A stretch of DNA of 64,000 nt. Origin: Asterella californica. Its lineage: Eukaryota > Streptophyta > Marchantiopsida > Marchantiales > Aytoniaceae. The translations under genes were made by a program, and so were the position numbers. The notes beneath the pieces are model-generated. The model was given only the letters and a program-made list of their open reading frames with translations. It did no database searches and was not told where the DNA came from. Positions 47,061 to 58,800 of this stretch are shown here, piece after piece. Position 1 is the first letter of the stretch, and each line of letters begins with the position of its first letter. Location of the stretch: contig JAYKYS010000005.1 of the NCBI GenBank assembly GCA_036924285.1, positions 28,742,001 to 28,806,000 on the forward strand. Direction: 5' to 3'.

Positions 47061-47494
47061 CTGCCTCTAGAAGCGGTTCGCTGGGATGAATGTACTCACT
47101 CAGGGTCCTTACCCGCACGTCTTCTGCTTCTTCTTCTAGTCGGAGGCATCCATTAGAGTGTTGAGAAGAGATGTCTCTCTTCTTCTAATATTGGATCTGA
47201 TAGACTAAAGATCAGAACAACATGTCACAGATTCGAAACTTCTTCTTCTCTTGCTTCATGTTGCACTCACTGCAGTCTTCCAAAATCGAGTGTTCCAATA
47301 AGCTCTTGGAAACGAAAAAGCGACTTCTTCCTCGTTCCTCTTGATGTATTTCATCAGCTTCTGGATGCGGTTCTTGTCTTCTAGCAAGATAGAGTTCCAC
47401 AATACACTCAACTACAATCCAAGTTAGTTCAAAATGCAACTAACTACTGACACACAGATCTAGAAAGCTTAGAACAATCGTTACTAAGATGAAA
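47061..47494 (-). other. Leader of the family A element
   Basis: Untranslated leader between primer site and gag. Its outer 100 bp match 16895-17014. A minus-strand frame (47439-47212, 75 codons) has no motif and is probably chance. Confidence 0.5.
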
Positions 47495-47512
47495 TCTCCG
47501 GCAGCGACGCCA
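47495..47512 (-). other. Primer binding site, tRNA-Asp type (family A element)
   Basis: The minus strand reads TGGCGTCGCTGCCGGAGA, close to the Athila primer site. The LTR begins 10 bp further out at TGCTACTATATG. Confidence 0.8.
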
Positions 47513-47522
47513 AAAATACGAG

Positions 47523-47567
47523 TGCTACTATATGTAATGTCTCAAGATTTATCCTTTAGCCCCTAGT
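47523..47567 (-). repeat. 5' LTR stub of the family A element
   Basis: TGCTACTATATGTAATGTC to CCTTTAGCCC matches the first 45 bp of the LTR at 17015-18313. The remaining 1.25 kb is missing: the next base begins a copy of the family A spacer (matching 19340 onward), which marks a deletion or rearrangement junction. Confidence 0.75.
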
Positions 47568-48060
47568 TCCCATTTTCCAACTTCTCAAAACAACAATCAA
47601 CTCATCAATTCACTCAGGATTCGTACCAAGGTTCTCTCAACACTAAACCCAATCCAATCCAATCTTGATACGAATTTACAAACAGTCGTCTTCCGAAGAC
47701 GTTCAGATCTTCCGAAGCGTCTTCTGTCCATGGATTTGAGAACAGAGACGTGGTAGGGTAGAGAAATTTATAGTCAGGTGATCAAATTTGGGAATGAGAG
47801 ATGAGGAGCTCGATTCCAACTTGGGAAGAAATTGGACAGCGCTTCCGCGTCCAATTTTCATGAAAGAAAGTTCAGGGTAGGGAAATCGATCGATGGGTTT
47901 CTTGCAAACGAGGTTGGAAGCGCGAGGAACATCAAATCAGTGACGATGGGGAAGGAAAAAAAAACACGGGAAGAACCTCAAGACTATTTCTGACTGCTTC
48001 TGTTGCACCGTCAGTCTTCCGTGCGCTTCTGGTCTTCAATTCCATCTCCAATGTGTCACT
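47568..48060 (+). repeat. Copy of the family A spacer (same orientation as 19340-19900)
   Basis: Shares TTCTCAAAACAACAATCAACTC-type, TCTTCCGAAGACGTT and AATCGATCGATGG landmarks with 19340-19900. No gene seen. Confidence 0.7.
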
Positions 48061-48537
48061 GTGAAGCCTTGGATTTCCAGTTTGTTAGAAAATTTTTGTT
48101 TTTGTTAGAACAGTAGATTAGTTAGTATAGATGACAAATAAGATAAGTTTAGTTGTAGTATAGAGTTTCTTAGCCGAAGAATGATGCTGAGTAAGACTAC
48201 AGAACCTATGAAGTGTATATCTTTGGAATAATAACCTGGGTGCATTCTTCAGACGAAGAGCTTTCTATGGATACCTCATTTGCTGAGAACGGACGTCGGA
48301 CGACGAAGTTATGACCTTGGGAAGGAGGACCAAAATAGCATAGGAGTTCACGCAACTTCGCGGTCGAGGGACAAGAAGAACTTCGCACGTGGGGAGGCGA
48401 GAGAAAATATCTATAAGAAGAGTCAAAAGCAATTCACTTTTACTATTTCTACTTGCGAGTTTACTGTAGCGCTCCGAAACTATCGGTGCAAGAGAGACAA
48501 AGAGTGTCTTCGGCGAAGTGAGTCTTCCTAGGGTTTA
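48061..48537. other. Unassigned region, no gene recognised
   Basis: AT-rich at first (TTTTTGTTTTTGTTAGAA near 48090), then mixed. Frame 48280-48531 has no motif. No match to the rest of the window was noticed. Confidence 0.3.
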
Positions 48538-49027
48538 GTGCGACAAGGGAGACGTGGACAAACTTCATACAAAGAGAGGCCAAGGACTTCGACCTTCAAC
48601 TGTGAACAGATGAGAGGAATGCGGACTACAAGGAAGCCGCCGGTTAAATTGAAGACCATCACGACAAAGTGGTCGAACTTCCAGCCGTATCAGGAGCGAT
48701 TGGAGGAGATGGGTATGACTTTCTTAATGCAGAATTGGGGTGTTATATCTTCAGATCTGGTACAAGAGATTCTTGTCTGTAGAGGACACACTTCAGACGA
48801 TCTTTGGAGAAGACCGCAGGACTGGACTCTGTCAGATTAGAACTTTTCACTCGGGATTGACGATGCAGGACAACTGGGAGATCTTCTTTACGACAACACC
48901 TGCAAGTCATCTTCGGAGGAGATAACGAAGTATAGTGAACTATTCTCTACGATGTCAGTAGGGTCGAATGGCTTCAAGGTGCACAGTTACATCGAGCCGT
49001 TCCGAAGAGATGTCGTCATTGCCTTGA
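48538..49027 (+). pseudogene. Accessory-ORF-like N-terminal fragment
   Basis: The frame has KWSNFQPYQERLEEMGMTF and NWGVISSDLVQEILVCRG up to a stop at 48840; the same reading continues (FSLGIDDAGQLGDLLYD, then EPFRRDVVIALNTIF) to about 49027. The basic start followed by a Trp/Leu-rich helical domain is reminiscent of the N-terminal part of plant retrotransposon accessory ORFs, and the family A spacer follows. There is no clear identity to the family A or G accessory ORFs here. The function is unknown. Confidence 0.35.
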
Positions 49028-49059
49028 ATACGATCTTCAAGCCGTAACAATAAGAAGTT

Positions 49060-49990
49060 GACTTCTTCGGAAGATGGCCGTCTTCCGAGAAGCGTCTTCT
49101 CAATTGTATCTTCCGAAGACAGAAGACGGCGAAAGACGGCGGAAGACGGAAGACACGTATCTTCTGGAAGACAGCGACCGTAGAAACCTAACCGCGTATT
49201 CCCCAGTAAAGGAGTAGGTGTACCTACCAAGTAGCACCAAGGTAGTAGGTAAGTCAAGAAAGTCGGGTAGGTCGAGGACCCCTAAACTGTGCGAGAAGAT
49301 ATGAAGCAAGTGCATTAGCGCAGAAACCCTACCACTTCCCGCATCGAGGTCGGTTTGTGCCTAGAAGATCGAATTGAGAGAAGATTGAACTGAGAGATGA
49401 TCAAATTGAGTGAGGGCCAGCAGAGTGAAATTGAGTAGAGCCAAGATCGACTCGCAGCTAGAAAGAAGGCGAGGGTGAATTGCTGAGAGCAAGAAGCACA
49501 TTGAGCTGAAAGAGTCTTCTGTAGACTCCCGGAAGTAGATATTGAAGGACGACTGAGAAGAATCGGAGGTGGAATCTTGTTCGATTGAGGATTGGCAAGA
49601 CATTGACGGCAGCAGCAGCTTTGTGGAGTCGCATTAGAGCTGGGGACGGAACCAGAAGCACGCATAAGACTGAAGACACTACGGAGGCAGACATAAGATT
49701 GTTTGAGGTTCTTCCCATGTTCTCTTCCCTTCCACCATGCTTCTCGCCTCTTGTTTGGTATCCCCCGCAGTTCCCCGGTTGTTTGCAGGTAAATCAATCG
49801 ATCGATTCCTCATCCCGCATTTTCCTTCTGAGAAATTGGGCGCGAAAGCGCTACTCAATTTTTGACAGTCATCTTCTAGCTTCTTCTCGAGCTGCAATCG
49901 AGCTTCCCTGACTATCGTTCTCTAATTCGATCCTGCAGCTATCAATTCCCCTACCCTACCGCACCTCTACTCCCGAATCCATGAACAGAA
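49060..49990 (+). repeat. Uninterrupted copy of the family A spacer (opposite strand to 18654-34300)
   Basis: In order it matches the minus-strand host spacer 34320-34180, 26709-26666 and 20281-19490, crossing both insertion sites without interruption (GTAGGTGTACCTACC near 49210). It therefore serves as an empty-site copy. It is rich in GAAGAC. Short frames such as the minus frame 49797-49315 are shared by nucleotide identity only. Confidence 0.7.
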
Positions 49991-50189
49991 GACGCTTCTG
50001 AATCCTGAACAATCTCTATGAATCCATTGCAATGAGAGAGAAAATTTGTCTGTTGAAAAATTCAAGTCAACAATGTTCTAATCCTCTATCGCAACATCCA
50101 TACTATCACGTTCAAGAAGTTGATGACTCATAGATCCTCCGCACTAACATTTCTTTCACAAACAGTCAAGTTTGTGTCCTCGCTAACAC

Positions 50190-51150
50190 CAACCCTCGAG
50201 GATGCATCGACATACTTGAAACTCTGTTGCACTAAGCCACACGTACTTATTGTGAGTCGAAGGCTCAATCCTTCCCAAGTTCTCACAGTCTAGCTTCCAC
50301 TCTCAGAAGATGATGCTAGTCTTTCAGAAGACAGCTACTCCGTCTTCCGGGATTCTAACAGTGCTTCCTAGGCTCTTCTCGTCTTCCGAGCTATATCTAA
50401 ACAATCCTAACTAAGCAAGGCCTCGCATGGATTCCTAAGAAGACAACCCACCTTGCATTACATCCTACTTCCTAACAGAAGATACAAGATATACGAGAAG
50501 TAGAGCGTATGAAAGGTTCAGAAGATGGTCGTGGGCTCCTGCGGTGACAGTGACCTCTGCGAAGACTCTCGGGACAGCTTCTGATTCAATAACGTTCTCG
50601 GAAGACTTCCCAAAGCCAAGCTTCCCTTGACTGGTCTCATCTGTCTTTTGCTTCCGACACGCAAACTAACCTCACAACAGACACAAGACATTTGCACTCT
50701 GTTCTTTCGACTTCTCACCTCTCATACACACTCAAAAGAAGCTTGTTGCATGACGGGAAGACATGACCCTCGACCATTCTCTCCAGATTCTGCCAGCAAG
50801 ACTTCTCACATCTCTCTTCTAAGTTCGGGAAGAAGAAGGAATAGGCTGCTATGGGTCGGACAGAAGAGATCCATAACGGACCCTCACGTCTTCTCATGCA
50901 TTCTGCCAGCCTTTCTAGTCTTCTAGTCTCTCTAAGAAGATGTGGATTTGAGAAGCTTGGAAGATTAGGAGGCATAGGCCGGGTTTCCAACTTTCAGCTT
51001 CTCGAAACAATAAACAACTCACCAAGTCACTCAGGATTCGTACCAAACCTCTCTCAACACAAAAGCAAATCCAATCCACTCTCGATACGAATTGCACACA
51101 GTCATCTTCTGAAGACTTCACAACAATCAATCTAATGCATCATCGAACTC
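50190..51150 (+). repeat. Copy of the family A spacer (same orientation as 18550-19500)
   Basis: Starts ACCCTCGAGGATGCATCGAC, as at 18553, and stays alignable to about 51130. It lies directly after an opposite-orientation copy, so an inversion or template switch lies between 49990 and 50190. Confidence 0.7.
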
Positions 51151-51643
51151 AGCGAAGCTTCCAAATACCTCATCAGCTTTGATTCGTGAAGCAACCTTTC
51201 GCACTTCTTCTTAGAATCGACCTCTCGCATCGATCAGAGAACACGCTTGCTCATTCGTGAACTCATATTTTCATCAATCAAATGCACTCTCGGCACCGTG
51301 CATGCCAAAAGATGAAGTCAAAAACCGACTGCTGATTGCGAATATGTAGATATGTTGCTCCTATTCAAGCTCAAAACTTCACGATTCAAAATGAATTTTG
51401 TGAGAACGTAGTTGCAATACAGGTTGCTGCCGATTTCACTTAAAGCTTTAACAATTTCCATGACGACTGCACACACGAAACAATAACAACGTCACATCTG
51501 GAGAGTCGACAGGGTCGTAGCAACGAGTCTACTTACTTCAAAGAAATGAGGTTGTGGTGAGATGGCTTGTTATGCGAGTCGAGGTCGTCTATCTTATTGT
51601 ACAAGAGGGCATCCACCAGAATCAAACAAACAATATGTTACAT
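51151..51643. other. Unassigned region, no gene recognised
   Basis: Mixed composition; no open frame above 60 codons and no match to other repeats noticed. Confidence 0.3.
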
Positions 51644-53064
51644 TGTCAGAGTGTGATACGTCTACCTAGAAAAGTGTTGGGCTTCTGACTGTGGTTGTTT
51701 ACTCAAGAGGTAGGCTCCAGGTTGTAACTTGGCACTATAAGCACTTACACATGTATGTTTTGTCTTCTTATATGTTCAGAAAGCGAAAATCAAGTCTAAC
51801 AAGTAGTAATAAGGTCAAACGATAAACTTTTACACAAGAATAGGAAACATAGGATGGTTTAGATTTCAAGACTTCTCCTACATGTAAAGGAGACCTTATT
51901 GAACACACATACAAAATTTCAGCTTGAGATCTGCTCTAAGCACTGAGATATGGACAAAAATATTCTTACTAAGAAAATTAGAGCAACTTCAAGCGCCCAT
52001 ATGGCTACTTTGACATAGAAAAACAAATTGGGTCGATAACTTTTGCTCAACCTTACAGGATTTGTAGTCTACAATATACTGAACCCTGAGAAATTTGACT
52101 TGCTAGTTGTATGCGGTTCTCCAGATCTCGAGCTTGGAAGTTGCTGCTATAGATTGAGAGCTTTTTAGACCTCCTCCTCTTCAACGGTCGTCCTGATTTA
52201 TGTCATGAAACATTTTTGACAGTCGTAGTCCTACTGACATTGAACGCAACCACAAAGGTTTGAAGGGGTTATCTCTATTCTGCTGCAAATGACATTCAAA
52301 ACTCCAAAATCAACGTTATGATGTAATTCTGACTCAATCTGAACTTCAAATTGGCATAATTCTCTCTTTATTGCTCCAATCGATCAAAATTTACACTGAC
52401 AATGACTTGCATGACGAGCTCTCTCATCCTATGCTCTCAGATCTTTGAATGCTTTTATCAAGAGCTCGAACTGCTCTTAAGACCCTTGCTTTTAAGTTTA
52501 GGGTTTCACAAAGGACAAAAATGGACCAATGAGAGTTCATAGCTTCACATCCTTGTCCTTTTGTGCCCTCAATCCATGTGGCAACTTAACTTCACACATA
52601 GGTTACATGTCAAACCTCTAAAGTGCCAACAGAAACTTTAAACTTCCTGTAAAGACATGTAAAGTGACATGTAACTCTAAAAGATAACTTAAACAAGCTA
52701 GAAAGCATGCATGGACGACATGTTAGCACAACCTATGAGCTTAAACTCTATCCACATGGTAAACTTAAAGTAATGTACTTTGATCAACATAGATAAGTAT
52801 GAAATCACATGCACAAGTGTACGAGTGCTTGAACAAGATAATGAACATACTATCAACCTATTAGGACACAAATTATGTAACATAATAGTGTTAACATCAT
52901 ATGCAAAGGTGTCAAACATATGCATAAAGGACTAGAAGTAACATTTAGTTAACTTCTAGAACTACTAAACTCAAGTGTTGGAGAGTCACAAAATTAGTTG
53001 ACCTATGAAATGTCTCATTGTCGTTGTCTTGAAGTGTAGGATGTAGCCGCCAAGTAGTGCGACA
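51644..53064 (-). repeat. Diverged C-type solo LTR
   Basis: 1421 bp, TGTCAGAGTGTGATACG to GCCGCCAAGTAGTGCGACA. Same ends as the element C LTRs and alignable throughout, but clearly diverged. Flanks are ACAT and ATGG; both could derive from an ACGT-type site by CpG decay, but the duplication is not proven. Confidence 0.75.
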
Positions 53065-53159
53065 ATGGTGTTCTTTTCGAGTAAGAACACAAAGAAGTAG
53101 ATTGAGTGGAGCTATCACAATTTTGGTATGTGATGTGACTCATTCGTGCCCAACTAGTA

Positions 53160-53795
53160 TTCATTATGACGTGGTCCACCAAAGAATTCTCGTTGGTTAA
53201 GATCTGTCTTTGGAAATTGAGTTGCTGTAAATTAGAATATATCAATGAGAGATCTCGTGGAAGAATTCTGATGTTCTTTCAGTATTGGGAAATGTGGTGG
53301 ATGTGCGAGTGTTTGCGTGGTTCTCTGCTCGAGAACCAATGCACATCATTTCATTTCATACTTGGATTATGTAGGCGCGTTGAGAGTATCAATGAACAAG
53401 CTGTTGTGAATTGGAGAAACTGAGAGAATAGTCCTTGAGGATTTTGTCATGCGTTCATTTGCCCAAGGGCTACTCGTGGTGTTCTATCGTTTGCGCAAAA
53501 AGTCATAGCGTTAGATGCATGTCATTAAAAAATCAAAAATATTACTGCCAGATCTTTCTAGCATTAGTGCTTGAAGAGAATAATCAAGCTAGTTATCATT
53601 CTTGCATACGTAGTGGCTACGGAAGAGTCTACTCACACTTGGACGTGGTTCTTGTATTTGTTGAGAGAATCGATACATGGCATTTGCTCGCTAGAGACGG
53701 TGTTCATGTCAAATAGACAGAAGGGCTTGGAAAATATTGTTAGTGAGGTGTTCTCGGATCTGTGCATGATCATTGCACATGAGAACATCTAATTT
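53160..53795 (+). pseudogene. MULE (Mutator-like) transposase fragment
   Basis: In shifting plus frames: IALDACH near 53508 (first catalytic Asp region), VIILAYVVATEES and THTWTWFLYLLRESI (53590-53675), and SNRQKGLENIVSEVFSDL near 53707-53765. This order matches the MULE transposase domain (LDGCHLK ... VAVVEAE-SW-WFL ... SDRQKGL). The second catalytic Asp is Asn here. No zinc finger or terminal inverted repeats were found, so it is a short relic. Confidence 0.6.
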
Positions 53796-53896
53796 TGTTA
53801 CACTAGTCAAAATTTAGGACCTCAGTCTCAAAACCATGAGTAATACATAAGTTCAAAAAACAAAACATTCGATATAATGCAAGCTGCCTATACCTA

Positions 53897-54064
53897 TCAT
53901 TGACCAAAAGGTATGGAATACACCTCTACCAACGTACTCTTCATATCATTCAATTCATCGTAGGTAAGTTTCATCCTAGTCAAGATTTGTCTCAAATTCT
54001 CAATCTCCTTAACAGAAACTGTCCTAGACGATTGTGAAGAACTCGACGGAGTATCCTCATCCAT
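53897..54064 (-). CDS. Small 55-codon ORF, unknown
   Basis: Minus strand, ATG at 54064, TGA at 53897. The peptide begins MDEDTPSSSSQSSRTV and continues with a helical, charged part (VKEIENLRQILTRMKLTYDE). An acidic/Ser-rich start followed by an amphipathic helix looks more protein-like than most frames of this size nearby. It may be the tail of a transposase gene whose other exons have been lost. No family recognised. Confidence 0.3.
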   Translation of the reverse strand: MDEDTPSSSSQSSRTVSVKEIENLRQILTRMKLTYDELNDMKSTLVEVYSIPFGQ

Positions 54065-54606
54065 TCATCTACTCTATCATCTACTATCTACGAACATCTA
54101 TTCATAGTCCTGCTCATGGATGTAAGCGATGACAAAATATCACTACCCAACAGCGTAAGCTCAAAACAATTCGACTACGACTGGTTGCACGAATCCATAG
54201 ATTAACTCGAGGAAAACCCAACACTATTTTACTCACAAAATCGTCTTGCTGCTAAGTTATTAATTGGTGTTTTCGTGCAAGGGTCAAAATAGGACAAACA
54301 TAAATGGTGGAAATATAAATTCAAGGTCCGGATAGTACATCGGAACACTGGAGAAGATGGATAAGAAAAAAAAGTTTACTTAGGGTTAACTAGTTTAGAA
54401 CATGAAGAAGATAAGAAACTTTTCACATTATCAAGTTTAATTTAGACATCGTATTACCCCTAAGAGCCTTGGTCTTTCCTAACTGCTCTTGATCGCCTCT
54501 TTAGAAACAAAAAAGAGAAGTCGATGTGTGCTTGATGAACCATAAGTGCCGCAAGTCCCAACACACCTCTTAGCATATAAGTGCTCACCTCATTCATTCA
54601 TTAAAT

Positions 54607-54705
54607 CAACGGTTTAATTTGTTACATAACCCTTTCATCAAAGAGTAAATTAAACCAACTATGCATATTCACCTCTCCCGAACTTGGAAGAGGTGAGAAT
54701 GCATT
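54607..54705. repeat. Double-hairpin module 1
   Basis: First hairpin GGTTTAATTTGTTAC / AGTAAATTAAACC (54611-54656), then GCATATTCACCTCT / AGAGGTGAGAATGC (54663-54702). Related modules are at 57485-57582 and 59211-59305. Confidence 0.6.
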
Positions 54706-57484
54706 CATTATGAATTACCTTAGTAACAAAAATATAACTTGGCATTCAACAAGGTGATTTAATCCAGTCCATGGAACAAACAAGTTGACAAAAACATCAG
54801 CACAAAGTTCACGTAGCAAAAATTAATAGCAAGCAGAACAGTTCAAAACAATACAAGGAACTACGTTTGCGGGGCTATGCATTAGTAATTTATCCGGCAA
54901 AATTCTCCCAGTCTGGATTTCAAAGCAACTCTTTCCGTCTTTCTCTCTTTTTTACCGTTCTTCTAATGCAACAAAATACACTACACAACGAGAAAACATC
55001 TCCCTTTTCAGTTTTCATAACTGATGTATACTATTCTAACACACAGCAATAAACTAGTGATAGTTTTTGAGCCATATTTACCTCGTGTTTTCCTTTTAAA
55101 GTTTCTGTTTTTTTTTCATTCTGCACCCTTATGGACCTTTATCTATTACAAAAATCTCTAAAGAAAATGGTTTATGTTGATAGATCTGTCTCCCGAGAAC
55201 TTTTAGGAATTTTATGGAAAACCTACCAAATGATTAACTTACTTAAATATCTAGTTTGCATATAAAAAGACTACAGGACAAGAAAAACTTAAGTGGCATA
55301 TATACCCACTATAGAAAACGCGTAGTGACAATGGAACTCATCGCTGCAGAATGTCAAAAATAAATGGATTTTTTAACCGAAATATCTCCTATGACAGTTG
55401 TGTTAGGAATCTAATTTTTTTCCTACGCATTAATATACTTTTGATCCTTGAACTGTGTTCATTTGAGTTTGGACGACGTAGTTACATTGATCAACATATG
55501 GTTCACGAGGTCTGTCTGTATTTAGTATTAGAAAAAAAAATAATATTTCTTGAACGTAAAAGTTTCATGTTAAAATGACAGTGTCATGCTTTATAATAGC
55601 TTAAATACAGAGACTAGGGGTTTAACTGTTGACCGTTAGAAAACTGTAACTGTTAACGGTGAGATGACATGTTTGATCAACCCCATTCATCTTAGTTTTT
55701 AAACTCAGTGGATTTCTGCCTAAAGAATAAAAACAATATATGCATTGGAACATAGAACATGGAATAGCACAACAATGGCACGCCAAGAGTGATGCATAAA
55801 CATTAAAGATCGGATATACATACGACTAATTGGAACATAAGCATAAAATGACAAAGGATAAAACAAAGTGCTATGCGTGCAATGGGATTGCAGGCCTATG
55901 CATGTGGGATTTATCCCAATCTAAAATTTGTACAAACAACTCTCTTTTTCTCGAGGATTCACAACATACTATTAGCTGCAGTTAAAACTATTTGTAAGGA
56001 GAAACTAGTGGAGATGTAAACTAGATTATATGGAGAGTTCTGATTTATATCATTATTTAACTGCTTTGGTTTTCATAGGAAAATTCTATCAGCAAAAATA
56101 TTTAGGTATAATATTTAAATTTTTGGTTCCCAAATAGTCCGCTTGCAGAATGAAATCCTCGGTCTATCAGGTATATTTACAAAAACACCTAAGCTTTGAA
56201 CCAAAAAGTCTCTCTTTATAACTTCTTTGTTCCCAGACAGTCCACGCAGAATGAACTCATTTGGCAATCAGACATATTTACAATGACACCTAGGCTTTGA
56301 AGAAAGTATTCTCTCTCTATAAAACGACAAGGAAGTCACACTTTGCCTTCCGGCTTTTACCTTTTCTTTACTTGATCAAAATAGACGGTTAGCTATGCAA
56401 ATGCACAGCAACAATCTTGATATCTAAATATTCACGCTGCATGCAACTTCTGAGAACTCTTGCCCGCTTATGAGAAAATACATTAGTGTTAACTGGAAAA
56501 TCTGTATTAAAGTAACTCAAAAAATCAAAAAATATGTAAATATTTAATGTTAGGAGAGCCACAAGACGCAGAAAGATCCAAACATAACCTATAAGGGGAG
56601 AAGAGGGAGACGCGCTTCTGGTAGTAAAGTCCGAGAAGATACAAGCATTTAATCAAGTTACTATGAGGCATTTAATTTATTATCTACCCCTTCTGAAATA
56701 TGCAAGGAAGACTTCTTAAAAAAAAAAAAGTCACTTGATCATTCAACAGCTAACAGAAGTGGAAAAGCAAGCACTCTTGGATTTTCTGTTACAGTCACTT
56801 TCTGGAGATACTGCTTGCTTGTGTTTTTTATCTTTTAAGAATCGCTTCTCATATCTGGTTTTTCCATACTCGTTTTCTTTGCACTTTTCATTTATATCCC
56901 TGTCACCTTGATTCTTACTCTCTTGCTCCTAAATGGTCTCTTACGTGTGAATCTAATCTATGCTCTTACTGTAGTCAGCTTACAAAAGAGAAACCAATAT
57001 CACTATAAACTTTTGGTAAAGAATAGAAATAGTTATCAATATACTTGAATAAGCATGCATAAGAAGAATGCATTATCACCTCTTCCATGTTCAGATAGAG
57101 GAGTTATTGAGAGATTTAGATCATAACTTAATATGTTAAAAGATTTCTATTCGTCATTTTGCAACTGGGTTCATACTATGAAGGTGACTTGTCAGTGAAA
57201 TATAACATATTTCACTGACAACTCTTTGCAAAGTAGAGCAAAGGTAACTAAGTTAAATAATAGATTTATAGTTTACTAATTAAGTTCAGTAAAATAAATT
57301 TAGAAATAACTTATTAAAATTTCTCCGCTTCTCTCCTGGTATGGTATCCATATATATTCCTTTTCTGTAAATGATATTTCTGAAGCACGTCATGACGTTC
57401 ACACTCCAACCAAGCGTTTGTGATAATTTCTTTACTCCATCAGCGTTTGTCTTTTCTTTCTCATTCGAAGTTCAGGAAGCGTGC

Positions 57485-57582
57485 ATATTTAACACTCCTC
57501 CGAGTTCAGTATAGGAAGAATATACATGTGTTTAATTTGTTATCTAACTCTTTTGTTGGGAAAGGTTAGATAATAAATTTAA
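57485..57582. repeat. Double-hairpin module 2
   Basis: GCATATTTAACACTCCTCC with a partner arm, then TTTAATTTGTTATCTAAC / GTTAGATAATAAATTTAA (57531-57548 and 57565-57582), 16 of 18 paired. Confidence 0.6.
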
Positions 57583-58800
57583 TATCTCACTAATTTCTCG
57601 GTTATTTGCTTGTAGTCTTCCGTATATATACGGGTGAAAACGCGTTCATGTTTCCTTACCTTGTGAATCTAATCGGTATTTTTCTGCACGTGTGTAAAAT
57701 TTATAGACATTTATATTATTTTTTAGTTTAATATCATATTTTCTGTTATTATTTATATATTTCGGATAACACCAAGTGGACAACAGTTCCCCACAAGTTC
57801 ATGTTGCATGCATTAATTAGGGTGTAGTAATTATATAGCTATGATAGGTAATATCAGAATATATCAACTAAGAAACTCTACACATGCAGAACAATCGTAC
57901 GTTATGTTGGAAGGACCTAATCTAATTGAGACAAGGAATCAGTGGCTCTTTATTTCTACTGTACTGCATAAGGTACGGAGTGGAAACCTATCCTTGTGGA
58001 GGGAAAATATCTCGCAACGGAACACAGAGAAAGGCAGAAGATGCTATTTTCCTTAAGGATTTCGGGCAGGGGGTTTGGTGCACCGTTCCACAAGAGCCAC
58101 AAACACGACGAATTCGCAATCAATCAATCAGCCCAAGATCCGCTTTCACTTTTTAGCGTCAAAGCCTTTCTCTTTCAAATAAAGTTGAGTAGCACATGTT
58201 GCATGCGACTTTATTTATTTTCTATGAATGCACTACCCAACATTTGGTTCTTCTCATTCTTTCCTGTGTTCAATAGAAGAAAGTATTGTATCCACTGAAC
58301 AAACAAAATAATATTAACAATAGCGCCTTTGGGGAACTTTTGTTTTTTTAGAAATGTGGTAATTTTTATTTAAAATTTTGTATTAAATCTTATGAAATAA
58401 TAGATTTATCTACAACTACCGAATGATAACTAGATCTGGAGTTTTAGAAAGATCCAGACATATCCATAAACCAAACGAGAATTCACGTGCTACATAAACT
58501 ATAAGTGAGGGAGTTTGTTAACAAAAATACATTAATTTAATCTAAACAATAATCAAATCTTCTTTACGGAAAGTTTGGCTAAATATGCATACAGTATCAA
58601 TTTCGGGGAACTTTTGCTCACTTGGAGTTATCAGAAAAAGATATAAGTGTTTAGTGAAAATTCTCCACCCAACTGATAAAATAAATTAAAATATTTCTAA
58701 ATGTTAAGTGATTGTGGGATCTGGAGACACAACAAAATCCAGAAAGATTACAAACACACTCCTAAAACTACATATCTATAAGGCTGATCCCAAACACATC

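Larger units (their letters stand above)
17015..47567 (-). mobile_element. Large Athila-like family A element (minus strand), about 10 kb before nested insertions
   Basis: Read on the minus strand: 5' LTR stub 47567-47523, primer site 47512-47495, leader, gag, protease, RT, RNase H, integrase, GAAGAC-rich spacer, accessory-ORF remnant, 3' LTR 18313-17015. Four later insertions split it: element D, the solo D LTR, the solo B LTR (holding C) and element B. Subtracting them leaves about 10.2 kb. Continuity is shown by the reading frame of RT and integrase resuming on the far side of the D and D1 insertions, and by the spacer copy at 49060-49990, which is uninterrupted. Every gene is broken, so this is an old, dead element. 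Confidence 0.8.

Noticed and set aside
51640..53068. Target duplication of the C-type solo LTR (ACAT/ATGG)
   Set aside because: Could come from ACGT by CpG decay, but needs three changes in four bases, so it was not counted as support for the CG rule.
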